DNA of 64,000 bases from Brucella pseudintermedia (GCF_042697365.1 NZ_CP137604.1), one strand, 5' to 3'; shown: positions 25,174 through 33,849, numbered from the stretch's first letter. Translations and numbers: made by a program. The notes: a model not told the origin generated them from the sequence alone.

Positions 25174-26184
25174 ATGACATACTCCAAAATCCAGAACATC
25201 CTCCCGGGCCTCGCCTTGAGTATTGCCGTCACCGCCGCGGCGCTGACGCTGGAAAAAATCGAGGAGTATTATGCGGGGCGGGCATGGCTGGAAGCGCTGG
25301 TTATCGCCATCCTGCTCGGTACGGTCGTCCGGACGTTCCTGCGGCCCGGCCCACGGTTCAACAAGGGAATAGGCTTTTCCGCCAAGCTGCTGCTGGAGAT
25401 CGCCGTGGTATTGCTCGGAGCTTCGATCAGCGCAAGCGCGGTCGTTGCTGCTGGCTCGGGGCTCATTTTCGGCATTGCGGGCGTCGTTGTGGTGGCGATT
25501 TCGCTCAGCTACGGGATCGGTCGCCTGTTGAAGCTGCCGCATCGCATGGCGGCACTGGTCGCCTGCGGCAATTCCATCTGCGGCAATTCGGCGATTGCCG
25601 CCACTGCGCCAGTCATCGGCGCGGGTAGCGAGGATGTGGCGGCTTCCATCGCCTTCACCGCGATTTTGGGTGTGGTTGTGGTGTTGACCTTGCCGCTGCT
25701 GGTGCCGCTTTTGGGCTTGTCGCACACGCAATATGGCGTGCTGGCAGGGCTGACCGTTTATGCGGTGCCGCAGGTTCTGGCGGCCACTGCGCCGGTCGCG
25801 ACGGTCAGCGTGCAGCTCGGCACGCTGGTCAAACTGGTCCGCGTGCTCATGCTGGGCCCAGTGATTCTTGTTCTCGCGCTTCTTGCCGGTAACAAGGATG
25901 CGAATGCCAAGCCCGGCTTCTTCCAGCTCGTGCCATGGTTCATTCTGGGCTTTCTCGGCATGATGGCATTGCATTCGCTGCACCTGATACCGGAATCGAT
26001 CCTCCCCGCGATTCAGTCTGCCTCGACCATCCTCACTATCGTTTCGATGGCGGCGCTGGGGCTTGGCGTGGATGTGCGTTCCGTCGCAGCCGCCGGTGGC
26101 CGTGTGACGTTGACTGCGATTCTCTCATTGCTTGTGCTGGGCCTCATCAGCCTTGGGCTGATTCATCTGCTGAACATTGCCTGA
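25174..26184 (+). CDS. YeiH-family (UPF0324) putative sulfate exporter membrane protein
   Basis: The 336-residue hydrophobic protein has about ten membrane segments and the family core block GRLLKLPHRMAALVACGNSI followed by CGNSAIAATAPVIGAGSEDV (25520-25640). Conserved C-terminal residues ALGLGVDVRSVAAAGGR are present. The family is annotated as putative sulfate exporter; the transported substrate is not established. The start ATG at 25174 lies 114 bases from the divergent LysR regulator. Confidence 0.88.
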   Translation: MTYSKIQNILPGLALSIAVTAAALTLEKIEEYYAGRAWLEALVIAILLGTVVRTFLRPGPRFNKGIGFSAKLLLEIAVVLLGASISASAVVAAGSGLIFGIAGVVVVAISLSYGIGRLLKLPHRMAALVACGNSICGNSAIAATAPVIGAGSEDVAASIAFTAILGVVVVLTLPLLVPLLGLSHTQYGVLAGLTVYAVPQVLAATAPVATVSVQLGTLVKLVRVLMLGPVILVLALLAGNKDANAKPGFFQLVPWFILGFLGMMALHSLHLIPESILPAIQSASTILTIVSMAALGLGVDVRSVAAAGGRVTLTAILSLLVLGLISLGLIHLLNIA

Positions 26185-26283
26185 GGCCACAGGCGCGGGC
26201 ACCAATGCACTCCGCAAAAATTGCGATTGTTGCGGCTTTTAGAACATGGTGCGATAGGGCTTGCCAATATGTGAGAGATTGCC

Positions 26284-26799
26284 ATGACCCTGTTGCCGCT
26301 TACCATGATCCCCGACCCAATCCTGCGCAAGCTGTCCCTTCCTGTCGAAACCATCAATGGCGAAATCCGCCAACTCGCGGAGGATATGCTCCAAACCATG
26401 TATGAATCGTCGGGCGCGGGCATTGCCGCCGTGCAGGTTGGCAGGCTCCTGCGCATGACCGCGATCGATGTCGAATATCGCAATGGCGAGCCCAAGCCTA
26501 TCATCGCCATCAACCCCGAAATCATCGCCGCCTCGGAGGAGAAAAGCACGTATGACGAGGGCTGCCTGTCTGTCGGGGCTGCCTATCGCGGCTCGGTTTC
26601 GCGCCCTGCGCGGATTACCGTTTCCTATACGGACCTGAATGGCGAAAAAAAGCGGATCGATGCCGATGGCATTCTGGCCACCTGCTTCCAGCATGAGATC
26701 GACCATATGAACGGCGTGCTCTTTCTCGATCACCTGACGGCAGAACAGCGCGATGAAATACTGGAGAAAGTGGCGATGAATGCTTCGCCCGATACCTGA
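26284..26799 (+). CDS. def: Peptide deformylase-family protein with variant motifs
   Basis: Peptide deformylase removes the formyl group from nascent proteins. The 171-residue protein has motif 1 GAGIAAVQ at 44-51 (usually GxGLAAPQ), motif 2 EGCLS at 92-96 followed by VG instead of VP, and motif 3 HEIDH at 137-141. All metal ligands (C94, H137, H141) and the catalytic E138 are therefore present. No methionyl-tRNA formyltransferase gene lies beside it, so it may be a second, divergent paralogue rather than the housekeeping enzyme. Confidence 0.87.
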   Translation: MTLLPLTMIPDPILRKLSLPVETINGEIRQLAEDMLQTMYESSGAGIAAVQVGRLLRMTAIDVEYRNGEPKPIIAINPEIIAASEEKSTYDEGCLSVGAAYRGSVSRPARITVSYTDLNGEKKRIDADGILATCFQHEIDHMNGVLFLDHLTAEQRDEILEKVAMNASPDT

Positions 26800-26915
26800 A
26801 TGATTTCTCTGGCGGGAGGTACAACCTCTTCGGCCATCGTGACCCATGGCGAAAGACAAAGCCCGACATGAGCGGTGCTTCAACACGCTGATTTATCAAA
26901 CACGTTAAAAAGACT

Positions 26916-27070
26916 AGGGCATTTTCAGCGACGCGAAGCGCGTTGGCGTCGGATAATGCGATAAAAGCAATTGGCCTCGTCCTGAAACGCGCAACGGTTT
27001 TCGGACAAGGCACAGGTAAAAGCAAACAATAGAGCGAAGATCGGGTTCAACCCGCTGGAGATACGCTCTA
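26916..27070 (+). repeat. Intergenic mosaic repeat, copy B with terminal hairpin
   Basis: AGGGCATTTTCAGC and GGATAATGCGATAAAAGC are diverged versions of the copy A blocks. The cluster closes with TAGAGCG (27030-27036) pairing with CGCTCTA (27064-27070) around a GGGTTCAACCC inner hairpin. The last arm includes the stop codon of the 49-residue minus-strand ORF. Confidence 0.7.
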
Positions 27071-27217
27071 GAACCAATAACAGAAATAGGATGAATGAGC
27101 TATGGCCAGAAGCTCTTCCTCTGTATAGGAGTCATTCTCGTAATAATGCGGCGGCATGCAATTGGAAACATACCAATTGGCAAATCTCGTCAGTACATCC
27201 ATTACTAGGTTTTTCAT
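27068..27217 (-). CDS. Unrecognised 49-residue protein
   Basis: The ATG at 27217 is preceded on the minus strand by AAGGAGATGGTT, a near-consensus Shine-Dalgarno at ideal spacing. The product begins MKNLVMDVLTRFANWYVSN and ends SSYFCYWF. It is rich in aromatics (Tyr, Phe, Trp) with a central acidic EEE and an amphipathic N-terminal helix, and it has two cysteines. I recognise no family. Its codons use more A/T than neighbouring genes. Repeat clusters in opposite orientation flank it. It could be a small membrane-associated protein; function unknown. Confidence 0.6.
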   Translation of the reverse strand: MKNLVMDVLTRFANWYVSNCMPPHYYENDSYTEEELLAIAHSSYFCYWF

Positions 27218-27414
27218 AACCATCTCCTTCAAGACGGTTATATTATGCGTCTCTCTTGAAATAGGCGCATGTCCAATACAGCGGGTACAATTTTTACGTG
27301 ACTAAAAACCGCCGTGCGAAGGCGACAGCAATCGCGCCTGTGGCGATAAGCCGAACCAAACGCACCCAGGTTGCCAGTCCGTCTGGAGTGGTTCCTATTT
27401 CACTGGAGATGACT

Positions 27415-27513
27415 TGGAGCGGTTCCGAATCCAACGGAATCGTTGGATCCGCTCTATCTATTTTTCCGGTATTTCCGAATGCAAACCGTTTCACGCTTTT
27501 GCTGGAAATGCTC
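27415..27513 (-). repeat. Intergenic mosaic repeat, copy C
   Basis: Read on the minus strand, GAGCATTTCCAGCAAAAGCG then TGAAACGGTTTGC (27513 to 27481) matches copy A. It is preceded by an inverted repeat GAGCGG...CCGCTC (about 27417-27455). Orientation is opposite to copy B. Confidence 0.75.
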
Positions 27514-27550
27514 TGGCTGCACGTATCGGCGCTCGCGTAATCTGAAAAAG

Positions 27551-27576
27551 AAAAAGCCCGCCGAGAAGCGGGCTTT
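27551..27576 (-). terminator. Rho-independent terminator after rpsA
   Basis: AAAGCCCGC (27553-27561) pairs with GCGGGCTTT (27568-27576) around CGAGAA. On the minus strand it is followed by TTCTTTTTC, 27 bases past the rpsA stop. Confidence 0.88.
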
Positions 27577-27602
27577 CCATGTTCGGTCGAAACCGGAAAA
27601 GA

Positions 27603-29303
27603 TTAGTTCTTTTCCTGCTTCTTCAGAGCGGCGCCGAGGATGTCGCCGAGCGAAGCGCCGGAGTCGGACGAACCGTACTGAGCGACAGCTTCCTTTTCTT
27701 CAGCGATTTCAAGCGCCTTGATCGAGACCTGCAGCTTGCGGGTCTTCTTGTCGAAGGCGATGACGCGGGCGTCAACCTTCTGACCGACCGTGAAGCGTTC
27801 CGGACGCTGTTCGTCGCGGTCGCGCGACAGATCCGAACGCTTGATGAAGCTTTCCAGATCGTGGTCGACGAGACGGACTTCGAGGCCACCGTCGGTAACG
27901 GCGGTCACTTCGCAGGTCACAACGGCGTTCTTGCGCAGTTCGCCCGAAGCTGCTGCTTCGCCGACCTTGTCGCCGGAAAGCTGCTTGATGCCGAGCGAGA
28001 TGCGTTCCTTCTCGACGTCAACGTCGAGAACGACAGCCTTGACGACTTCACCCTTGTTGTACTCTTCGATGACCTGTTCGCCCGGACGGTTCCAGTCGAG
28101 GTCGGAGAGGTGAACCATGCCGTCAACGTCGCCGTCGAGACCGATGAACAGGCCGAACTCGGTCTTGTTCTTGACTTCGCCTTCAACAACGGTGCCGACA
28201 GGGTACTTCTGGGCAAAGGTCGTCCACGGATTGTCGAGGGTCTGCTTGAGGCCGAGGGAGATGCGGCGCTTGACCGGATCAACTTCGAGCACAACGACTT
28301 CGACTTCCTGCGTGGTGGAGAGAATCTTGCCCGGATGGACATTCTTCTTGGTCCACGACATTTCGGAAACGTGGATGAGGCCTTCGATGCCCGGCTCGAT
28401 TTCGACGAACGCACCGTAGTCGGTGATGTTCGTGACGGTGCCGGTGATCTTTTTGCCGATCGGGTACTTCGCGCCGATGCCATCCCAAGGATCGTTCTCG
28501 AGCTGCTTCATGCCGAGCGAGATACGATGGGTTTCCTGGTTGATGCGGATGATCTGCACCTTGACCGTCTGGCCGATGGTGAGGATTTCCGACGGATGGT
28601 TGACGCGGCGCCATGCCATGTCGGTGACGTGCAGCAGACCGTCGATGCCGCCGAGGTCGACGAACGCACCGTAATCGGTGATGTTCTTGACGACGCCTTC
28701 AACGACCTGACCTTCTTCAAGGTTCTGGACGATTTCCGAACGCTGTTCCGCACGGCTTTCTTCAAGAACGGTACGGCGCGAGACAACGATGTTGCCGCGG
28801 CGCTTGTCCATCTTGAGGATTTCGAACGGCTGCGGGACGTGCATGAGCGGGGTGACGTCGCGGATCGGACGGATGTCGACCTGCGAACGCGGCAGGAAGG
28901 CAACAGCGCCGTCGAGGTCGACGGTGAAACCACCCTTGACCTGATTGAAGATCACGCCATCGACGCGCTCGCCATTGGCGAACTTCTGCTCAAGCTTGAC
29001 CCAGCTTTCTTCACGGCGTGCTTTTTCGCGCGACAGGACAGCTTCGCCCAGAGCGTTTTCGATGCGCTCGACGTAAACTTCCACTTCGTCGCCCGGCTTC
29101 AGCGTGCCGTCCTTGCCCTTGGCGCCGAATTCCTTCAGCGGCACGCGGCCCTCGACCTTCAGACCGGCGTCGATGATCGCCATGTCCTTTTCAATGGCTA
29201 CGATGCGGCCCTTGACGACATAACCTTCAGCAAGGTCGTTCGTGGCAAAGGATTCCGCCAGCAGCGATTCGAAATCTGCGAGGGATGGATTGAAATCTGA
29301 CAT
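27603..29303 (-). CDS. rpsA: 30S ribosomal protein S1
   Basis: S1 binds mRNA leaders and helps start translation of structured messages. The 566-residue protein has six S1 RNA-binding repeats; the last four carry clear signatures such as GAFVDLGGIDGLLHVTDMAW and GAFVEIEPGIEGLIHVSEMS. The start MSDFNPSLADFESLL at 29303 follows an AGGAG site. An upstream in-frame ATG (29333) lies inside the leader hairpin and is not preferred. The gene lies downstream of aroA-cmk on the same strand, with a 215-base leader between cmk and rpsA. Confidence 0.97.
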   Translation of the reverse strand: MSDFNPSLADFESLLAESFATNDLAEGYVVKGRIVAIEKDMAIIDAGLKVEGRVPLKEFGAKGKDGTLKPGDEVEVYVERIENALGEAVLSREKARREESWVKLEQKFANGERVDGVIFNQVKGGFTVDLDGAVAFLPRSQVDIRPIRDVTPLMHVPQPFEILKMDKRRGNIVVSRRTVLEESRAEQRSEIVQNLEEGQVVEGVVKNITDYGAFVDLGGIDGLLHVTDMAWRRVNHPSEILTIGQTVKVQIIRINQETHRISLGMKQLENDPWDGIGAKYPIGKKITGTVTNITDYGAFVEIEPGIEGLIHVSEMSWTKKNVHPGKILSTTQEVEVVVLEVDPVKRRISLGLKQTLDNPWTTFAQKYPVGTVVEGEVKNKTEFGLFIGLDGDVDGMVHLSDLDWNRPGEQVIEEYNKGEVVKAVVLDVDVEKERISLGIKQLSGDKVGEAAASGELRKNAVVTCEVTAVTDGGLEVRLVDHDLESFIKRSDLSRDRDEQRPERFTVGQKVDARVIAFDKKTRKLQVSIKALEIAEEKEAVAQYGSSDSGASLGDILGAALKKQEKN

Positions 29304-29316
29304 GAATACTCCTGAT

Positions 29317-29340
29317 GCATCCGGAAAATTCATCGGATGC
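29317..29340 (-). promoter_or_regulatory. Hairpin in the rpsA leader next to the ribosome binding site
   Basis: GCATCCG (29317-29323) pairs with CGGATGC (29334-29340). The stem ends four bases from the AGGAG site (29308-29312) of rpsA. rpsA is autoregulated through leader structure in gammaproteobacteria; a similar role here is inference. Confidence 0.5.
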
Positions 29341-29518
29341 AGCGCCGGGGGTTAGTGTTGCGTTATGCCAGACCTCGGCCCCGTCTTTGCAGACAACCGG
29401 CGCGTGGAACGCGAAGTCAGGCTTTTCAGTATGAGTGCAGCCTATATAGGTCCGAACTCGGGATAATCCAGCTTTTCAGGGCACAATGATACCCGAAAGG
29501 CTTGAAAACCTGCCGGAT

Positions 29519-30163
29519 TCATCCCCGATGCTGCGCCAAAGCATGATCAATCAGCTTTTTTGCGGCCAGAAATGCCGCTTCTATACTCATTTCGCTCGTA
29601 TCAAGCAAGTGCGCGTCTTCCGCAGGCTTCAAGGGAGAATCGACGCGGTTCGTGTCGCGCTCGTCGCGCTTCCTGAGGTCGGCAAGGATTTCTCCAAGAT
29701 CGGCCTTGTCGCCGCGCGCCACGATTTCCTCATAGCGACGCTCGGCACGCACTTCCGGCGAGGCCGTGACGAAGAGCTTTATGGCTGCATCGGGACAGAC
29801 GACGGTGCCGATATCGCGCCCGTCCAGCACGCTTGAGGGGAGCGCATTGGCGAAATTGCGTTGCGCTTCGACAAGCGCCCGCCGGACCTTCGGCATGACG
29901 GCGACCTTGGACGCCGCTTCGCCGATTGCATGCGCGGAAAGGACGGCCTTGTCCATCTCGCGCAGGTCGAGGTTGAGTGCAGCGTCAGCCGCCACCGCTT
30001 CGTCATCGAGCGGCAGACCCTTGTCGAGAAGCGCCTTGGCGACGGCGCGATAGGTCAGCCCGGTATCCAGATGCGGCATGCCGTAGTGAATGGCGATGCG
30101 CCGGGCAAGGGTTCCCTTGCCCGAGGCGGCCGGTCCGTCGATGGCGACGATAAACGGCATCAT
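29519..30163 (-). CDS. cmk: Cytidylate kinase
   Basis: Cmk phosphorylates CMP and dCMP to the diphosphates. The 214-residue product has the P-loop GPAASGKGT at residues 10-18, the HLDTGLTYRAVA substrate segment and the lid region DGRDIGTVVCPDA. Two ATGs are adjacent at the start. The first overlaps the aroA stop by four bases, so translation is likely coupled. The aroA-cmk-rpsA order is common in proteobacteria. Confidence 0.95.
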   Translation of the reverse strand: MMPFIVAIDGPAASGKGTLARRIAIHYGMPHLDTGLTYRAVAKALLDKGLPLDDEAVAADAALNLDLREMDKAVLSAHAIGEAASKVAVMPKVRRALVEAQRNFANALPSSVLDGRDIGTVVCPDAAIKLFVTASPEVRAERRYEEIVARGDKADLGEILADLRKRDERDTNRVDSPLKPAEDAHLLDTSEMSIEAAFLAAKKLIDHALAQHRG

Positions 30164-31512
30164 TGCGCGCCGCTCAGTTCGATCTTCGCGCCCAGTCCCG
30201 GCATCATGTCCATGAATTCGGGGAAGGACGTGGCGATCATGGTGCTGTCGTCAACCGTCACCGGCTTTTCCGATGCAAGGCCCATGACGAGGAAGCTCAT
30301 TGCAATGCGGTGATCAAGATGGGTTGCGACCGTGCCGCCGCCCAGTCCCTTGCCGTCGGGACGGCCACGGACCGTCAGCGACATTTCGCCTTCGGTGCAA
30401 TCGACGCCATTGGCTTCAAGGCCGCGTGCGACCGCTGCCAGACGATCCGATTCCTTGACGCGCAGTTCGTCCAGCCCGTCCATCACGGTTTCGCCTTCCG
30501 CGAAGGAGGCGGCAATCGCCAGGACCGGATATTCGTCGATCATCGACGGCGCGCGTTCCGGCGGAACGGTGACACCTTTCAGCTTCGACGCCTTCACGCG
30601 CAGATCGGCAACGTCCTCGCCGCCTGCGAGCCGCGCATTGAGCACCTCGATATCGGCGCCCATTTCCTGAAGCGTCAGGATCAGGCCGGTGCGGGTCGGG
30701 TTCATCAGCACATTGCGGATGGTGACGTCCGAACCTTCCACCAGAAGGGCGGCGACGAGCGGGAAGGCGGTCGAGGACGGATCGCCCGGCACGTCGATGG
30801 TCTGGCCGGTGAGCTTGCCCTGTCCAACGATGCGGATATGGCGCACGCCATCCTTGTCGGTTTCCACCGTCAGGTCCGCGCCAAAGCCCTGCAGCATTTT
30901 TTCGGTATGATCGCGCGTCATGACCGGCTCGATGACGGTGGTGACGCCGGGCGTGTTGAGACCGGCGAGCAGCACGGCGGATTTCACCTGCGCGGAGGCC
31001 ATCGGCACGCGATAGGTGATCGGATTGGCCGTCTTCGGGCCGATCAGCGTCAGCGGCATGCGGTCGCCTTCGGCTGCTTCCACCTGAACGCCCATTTCGC
31101 GCAACGGGTTCAGCACGCGGCCCATCGGGCGCTTCGACAGCGAGGCGTCGCCGATAAAGGAGGTTTTCATGTCATAGGTGCCGACAAGGCCCATGGTGAG
31201 GCGCGCACCGGTTCCGGCATTGCCGAAATCGAGCGCTGCTTCGGGCTGCAGCAGGCAGCCATTGCCGACGCCGTTGATGATCCAGACATCGCCCTCTTTA
31301 CGGATTTTCGCGCCCATGGCCTGCATGGCGCGGCCGGTATTGATGACGTCTTCGCCTTCCAGAAGGCCGGTAATGCGGGTTTCACCCGAAGCCAGACCGC
31401 CGAACATGAAGGAGCGGTGCGAGATGGACTTGTCGCCCGGAATGCGGATTTCGCCCGTAAGTGCCTCCGAGCGGCGGGCGGTTGCTGGTTTCGGGGATGC
31501 AGAATGGGACAT
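30160..31512 (-). CDS. aroA: 3-phosphoshikimate 1-carboxyvinyltransferase (EPSP synthase)
   Basis: AroA joins phosphoenolpyruvate to shikimate-3-phosphate in aromatic amino acid synthesis. The 450-residue protein has the N-terminal substrate motif IPGDKSISHRSFMFGGLA and the NAGTGARL motif (class II-like NAGTGAR). It also has the C-terminal DELRVKESDRL and DHRIAMSFLVMGL blocks. The open frame extends 30 codons upstream without family similarity, so ATG 31512 (MSHSASPKPA) is used. It lies divergent from the FYDLN-protein gene. Confidence 0.96.
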   Translation of the reverse strand: MSHSASPKPATARRSEALTGEIRIPGDKSISHRSFMFGGLASGETRITGLLEGEDVINTGRAMQAMGAKIRKEGDVWIINGVGNGCLLQPEAALDFGNAGTGARLTMGLVGTYDMKTSFIGDASLSKRPMGRVLNPLREMGVQVEAAEGDRMPLTLIGPKTANPITYRVPMASAQVKSAVLLAGLNTPGVTTVIEPVMTRDHTEKMLQGFGADLTVETDKDGVRHIRIVGQGKLTGQTIDVPGDPSSTAFPLVAALLVEGSDVTIRNVLMNPTRTGLILTLQEMGADIEVLNARLAGGEDVADLRVKASKLKGVTVPPERAPSMIDEYPVLAIAASFAEGETVMDGLDELRVKESDRLAAVARGLEANGVDCTEGEMSLTVRGRPDGKGLGGGTVATHLDHRIAMSFLVMGLASEKPVTVDDSTMIATSFPEFMDMMPGLGAKIELSGAQ

Positions 31513-31841
31513 GGATTTTTCACAGTCACATTTTGGCGCGGACACGCGCCGGGATTGAGAGATAAGCGGGGCTTCCCTAGCATAGTAATATTGTGCGGTC
31601 ATCCGCGAATACGCGGCGCGGGCGACACTGAGGCGGAAGAGTCTGCATATGCGCGTGCGTTTGGCTTTGACAAACGCGCCAAATTGCGTTTATGCACCGG
31701 ACAACACTATAAACGCGCTTAAGACTTGCCCCTTGCCATATGGCTCAGCGAACAGCATGGTGACGGGCTGTATGCTTCGAGGCAGGCATCCCGGCGCGAT
31801 ATTATGAACTTGTGTCCCCGTGCAAATTAACGAGGCTAGAC
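31513..31841. other. Divergent intergenic region aroA / FYDLN gene
   Basis: No gene is seen. The region should hold promoters for both directions; the clearest rightward candidate is listed separately. Confidence 0.6.
31667..31696 (+). promoter_or_regulatory. Candidate sigma-70 promoter for the FYDLN gene
   Basis: A consensus TTGACA (31667-31672) lies 17 bases before TTATGC (31690-31695). This gives a leader of about 135 bases to the GTG at 31842. Confidence 0.5.
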
Positions 31842-32231
31842 GTGGCAAAAGCTGAACTTGGTACCAAGCGTATCGACCCGGAAACGGGCAAGAAATTCTA
31901 CGATCTCAATCGCGATCCGATCGTTTCGCCCTACACCGGCATTTCCTATCCGCGGTCCTATTTCGATTCCACGCTTGAAAGCCGTGTCGTTGAAGAGGAA
32001 ACCGAAGAGGAAGAATTGGATACGGCGCTGGAAAAGCCCGATTTCGTCTCGCTCGAGGATGCTGACGACGAAACCAAGGGCGGCGGTGACGATCTGCCGG
32101 ATATCGACGACGATGATGTCGATCTGGGTGACGACGATGACGACACCTTCCTCGAAGAAGAGGAAGACGAGGACGACGATATGTCGGGTATCCTCGGCGG
32201 TGGCGTCGGCGGCGACGACGAAGAAGGCTGA
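31842..32231 (+). CDS. FYDLN acidic-domain protein (TIGR02300 family)
   Basis: The 129-residue protein opens with the family signature GTKRIDPETGKKFYDLNRDP and PYTGISYPRSYF. It then becomes an extremely acidic tail of Asp and Glu, including a run of aspartates and glutamates at about residues 88-115. The start is GTG at 31842; an upstream TTG frame extension is less likely. The family is widespread in alphaproteobacteria and of unknown function. The tail may bind basic proteins or metal ions; that is inference. Confidence 0.9.
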   Translation: MAKAELGTKRIDPETGKKFYDLNRDPIVSPYTGISYPRSYFDSTLESRVVEEETEEEELDTALEKPDFVSLEDADDETKGGGDDLPDIDDDDVDLGDDDDDTFLEEEEDEDDDMSGILGGGVGGDDEEG

Positions 32232-32263
32232 TCCGTTCAGCCGCTCCGGATACGATGCTTTTG

Positions 32264-32294
32264 CGAGGCGGCCTTCGGGTCGCCTCGTTTCGTT
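32264..32294 (+). terminator. Rho-independent terminator after the FYDLN gene
   Basis: CGAGGCG (32264-32270) pairs with CGCCTCG (32281-32287) and is followed by TTTCGTTT, 33 bases past the stop. Confidence 0.8.
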
Positions 32295-32373
32295 TGGGCG
32301 CGTCTTGCACGGGAAGACCGCCGCGATCTGTGAATTATTTTTGGCAGATGCGAAAAGAGTTGCGATTTAGCTC

Positions 32374-32402
32374 TTGATCTTCTCGCGAACGCCATTTAAT
32401 AA
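32374..32402 (+). promoter_or_regulatory. Candidate promoter of tRNA-Ala
   Basis: TTGATC (32374-32379) and TAATAA (32397-32402) are spaced by 17 bases. Transcription would start about 48 bases before the mature tRNA 5' end. Confidence 0.5.
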
Positions 32403-32455
32403 GCCGCCACACCGGGCAGCAAGTCCTGCCTGGCCCACCTCGAAAGAGGTCTGAT

Positions 32456-32531
32456 GGGGCCATAGCTCAGCTGGGAGAGCGCCTGCATGGCATGCAGGAG
32501 GTCAGCGGTTCGATCCCGCTTGGCTCCACCA
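32456..32531 (+). tRNA. tRNA-Ala, anticodon GGC
   Basis: The 76-nt cloverleaf is complete, with encoded CCA. The acceptor arm GGGGCCA pairs with TGGCTCC and includes the G3-U70 wobble that identifies alanine tRNAs. The anticodon stem CCTGC/GCAGG closes the loop ATGGCAT (anticodon GGC). The T arm has GGTTCGATCC. Confidence 0.96.
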
Positions 32532-32718
32532 ATTCCTTACTGAAATCCGGAAGACATACCCGTATCTATCGACGCGATAGCTGTCCTTGGACAGACGTGT
32601 TCGTGCGTCAAAATGATCTCGGGTGACATTTAACCGGATCTTTCAGGGATATGCCGCTCGACAACTCCCAAAAAGTTGGTAAGTGAAATTCCGAAGTATT
32701 TCGGCATGGCTATTTCGA

Positions 32719-33849
32719 ATGAGCAGGCTTCCTGATTTCGATGGGCTGCGGTTTTTGTTGTGTATCGGAATCGCCGTCTTTCATTTTTCCTTCCGCATTC
32801 CGGTGAAGAATGAAGCGTTGAATGAATTTATATTAGCCTTCTCTTATTTTACCGACATCTTCTTTATTGTTTCCGGTCTTTTTCTGGCGCGCCGGCGAAA
32901 CTATCTCTGGAACTGGCCCCGTTATGTTGCCTTTGTCGGAAAACGGCTGGCGCGGATTTATCCGCTGCACGTGCTTGCTTTTTCCTGTTTCGCGCTGCTG
33001 TCCATCCTCACGGCAGCGGGAATCCTGCATCCCCTGGGCAATCCCAGTACAAGCTGGCTTGATGGGCTGACCCAGCTCCTGCTGATTCACAATTGGGGAT
33101 TGGGCAGCACGTCCTCCTACAATTATGTGAGCTGGTCGCTGAGCGCACTTTTCGCCATGTATCTGGCGTTTCCGCTGTTCGACATGTTGTGCCGCCGTTT
33201 CGGAAGTTGGGTTCTGGTCGGCGTCATCGTTGCGGCCATCGGCGGTGAATATCTGGCGCAGAAACTTGGCGTATTATCACTCACCCGCATACAGATATCC
33301 AATGTGGGCGTGTTCCGCACCTTGCCTTCCTTCCTCTTCGGGATGTGGCTTGCGAGGCGGGAGCATCCGGTCATGCCGCGCGCGGCCGTCAAAAGCCTGC
33401 TTGCCGTGTGCCTTGCCGTATTCCTGTTCTGCCACCCGTATAACGGACCGGGTGAACCCCATACGCTGGAAGGTCCTTTGCGGCTGGCATTCGTTTATAC
33501 GAGCGTTTATGTGCTCTATCTCGCATCCGTTCAGGGCATCTATACGCCGCTGCAATGGCGCGTGCTGGCAAAACTCTCGCGTTACAGTTTCGGCATCTTC
33601 ATCCTGCATCCCCTCGTCGGGATGATGTTTTTCCGAATGGCCCCGGAGCGGTGGAGCGAGACGACGGCGGGCGCGGTGCTGACCATCTGCGGCGCTGCTG
33701 TCGCCAGCGTGTTGATTGCCGCCGCCGCCTATCACCTGTTCGAGAATCCGCTTCACCGCCGGTTGGTGAAAAGGATAGACGCCTGGCTCGCCAGATACGA
33801 GCGCGGCTCTGCCGAAATCACGCAAGGCGGCCTGCCTGTCGTCCGATAG
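32719..33849 (+). CDS. Acyltransferase family 3 membrane protein (OafA/YrhL type)
   Basis: This multi-pass inner-membrane protein has about 376 residues. The N-terminal LPDFDGLRFLLCIGIAVFHF carries the family's catalytic histidine region, followed by about ten membrane segments. These enzymes O-acetylate or O-acylate surface polysaccharides or other envelope sugars. A GTG start at 32683 is also open. The gene stands alone just after tRNA-Ala and convergent with ribN. No polysaccharide genes are adjacent, so the substrate is unknown. Confidence 0.88.
   Translation: MSRLPDFDGLRFLLCIGIAVFHFSFRIPVKNEALNEFILAFSYFTDIFFIVSGLFLARRRNYLWNWPRYVAFVGKRLARIYPLHVLAFSCFALLSILTAAGILHPLGNPSTSWLDGLTQLLLIHNWGLGSTSSYNYVSWSLSALFAMYLAFPLFDMLCRRFGSWVLVGVIVAAIGGEYLAQKLGVLSLTRIQISNVGVFRTLPSFLFGMWLARREHPVMPRAAVKSLLAVCLAVFLFCHPYNGPGEPHTLEGPLRLAFVYTSVYVLYLASVQGIYTPLQWRVLAKLSRYSFGIFILHPLVGMMFFRMAPERWSETTAGAVLTICGAAVASVLIAAAAYHLFENPLHRRLVKRIDAWLARYERGSAEITQGGLPVVR

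Larger units (their letters stand above)
26800..27550. other. Repeat-rich intergenic region
   Basis: About 750 bases between def and the rpsA terminator. It holds a mosaic repeat cluster (26916-27070), a 49-codon minus-strand ORF and a second repeat cluster (27415-27513) in opposite orientation. 26800-26915 shows nothing recognisable. An open frame at 27294-27494 overlaps the second repeat cluster and is not believed to be a gene. Confidence 0.7.

Noticed and set aside
27294..27494. 66-codon minus-strand frame beginning MKRFAFGNTGK
   Set aside because: Its start lies inside mosaic repeat copy C and it has no ribosome binding site.
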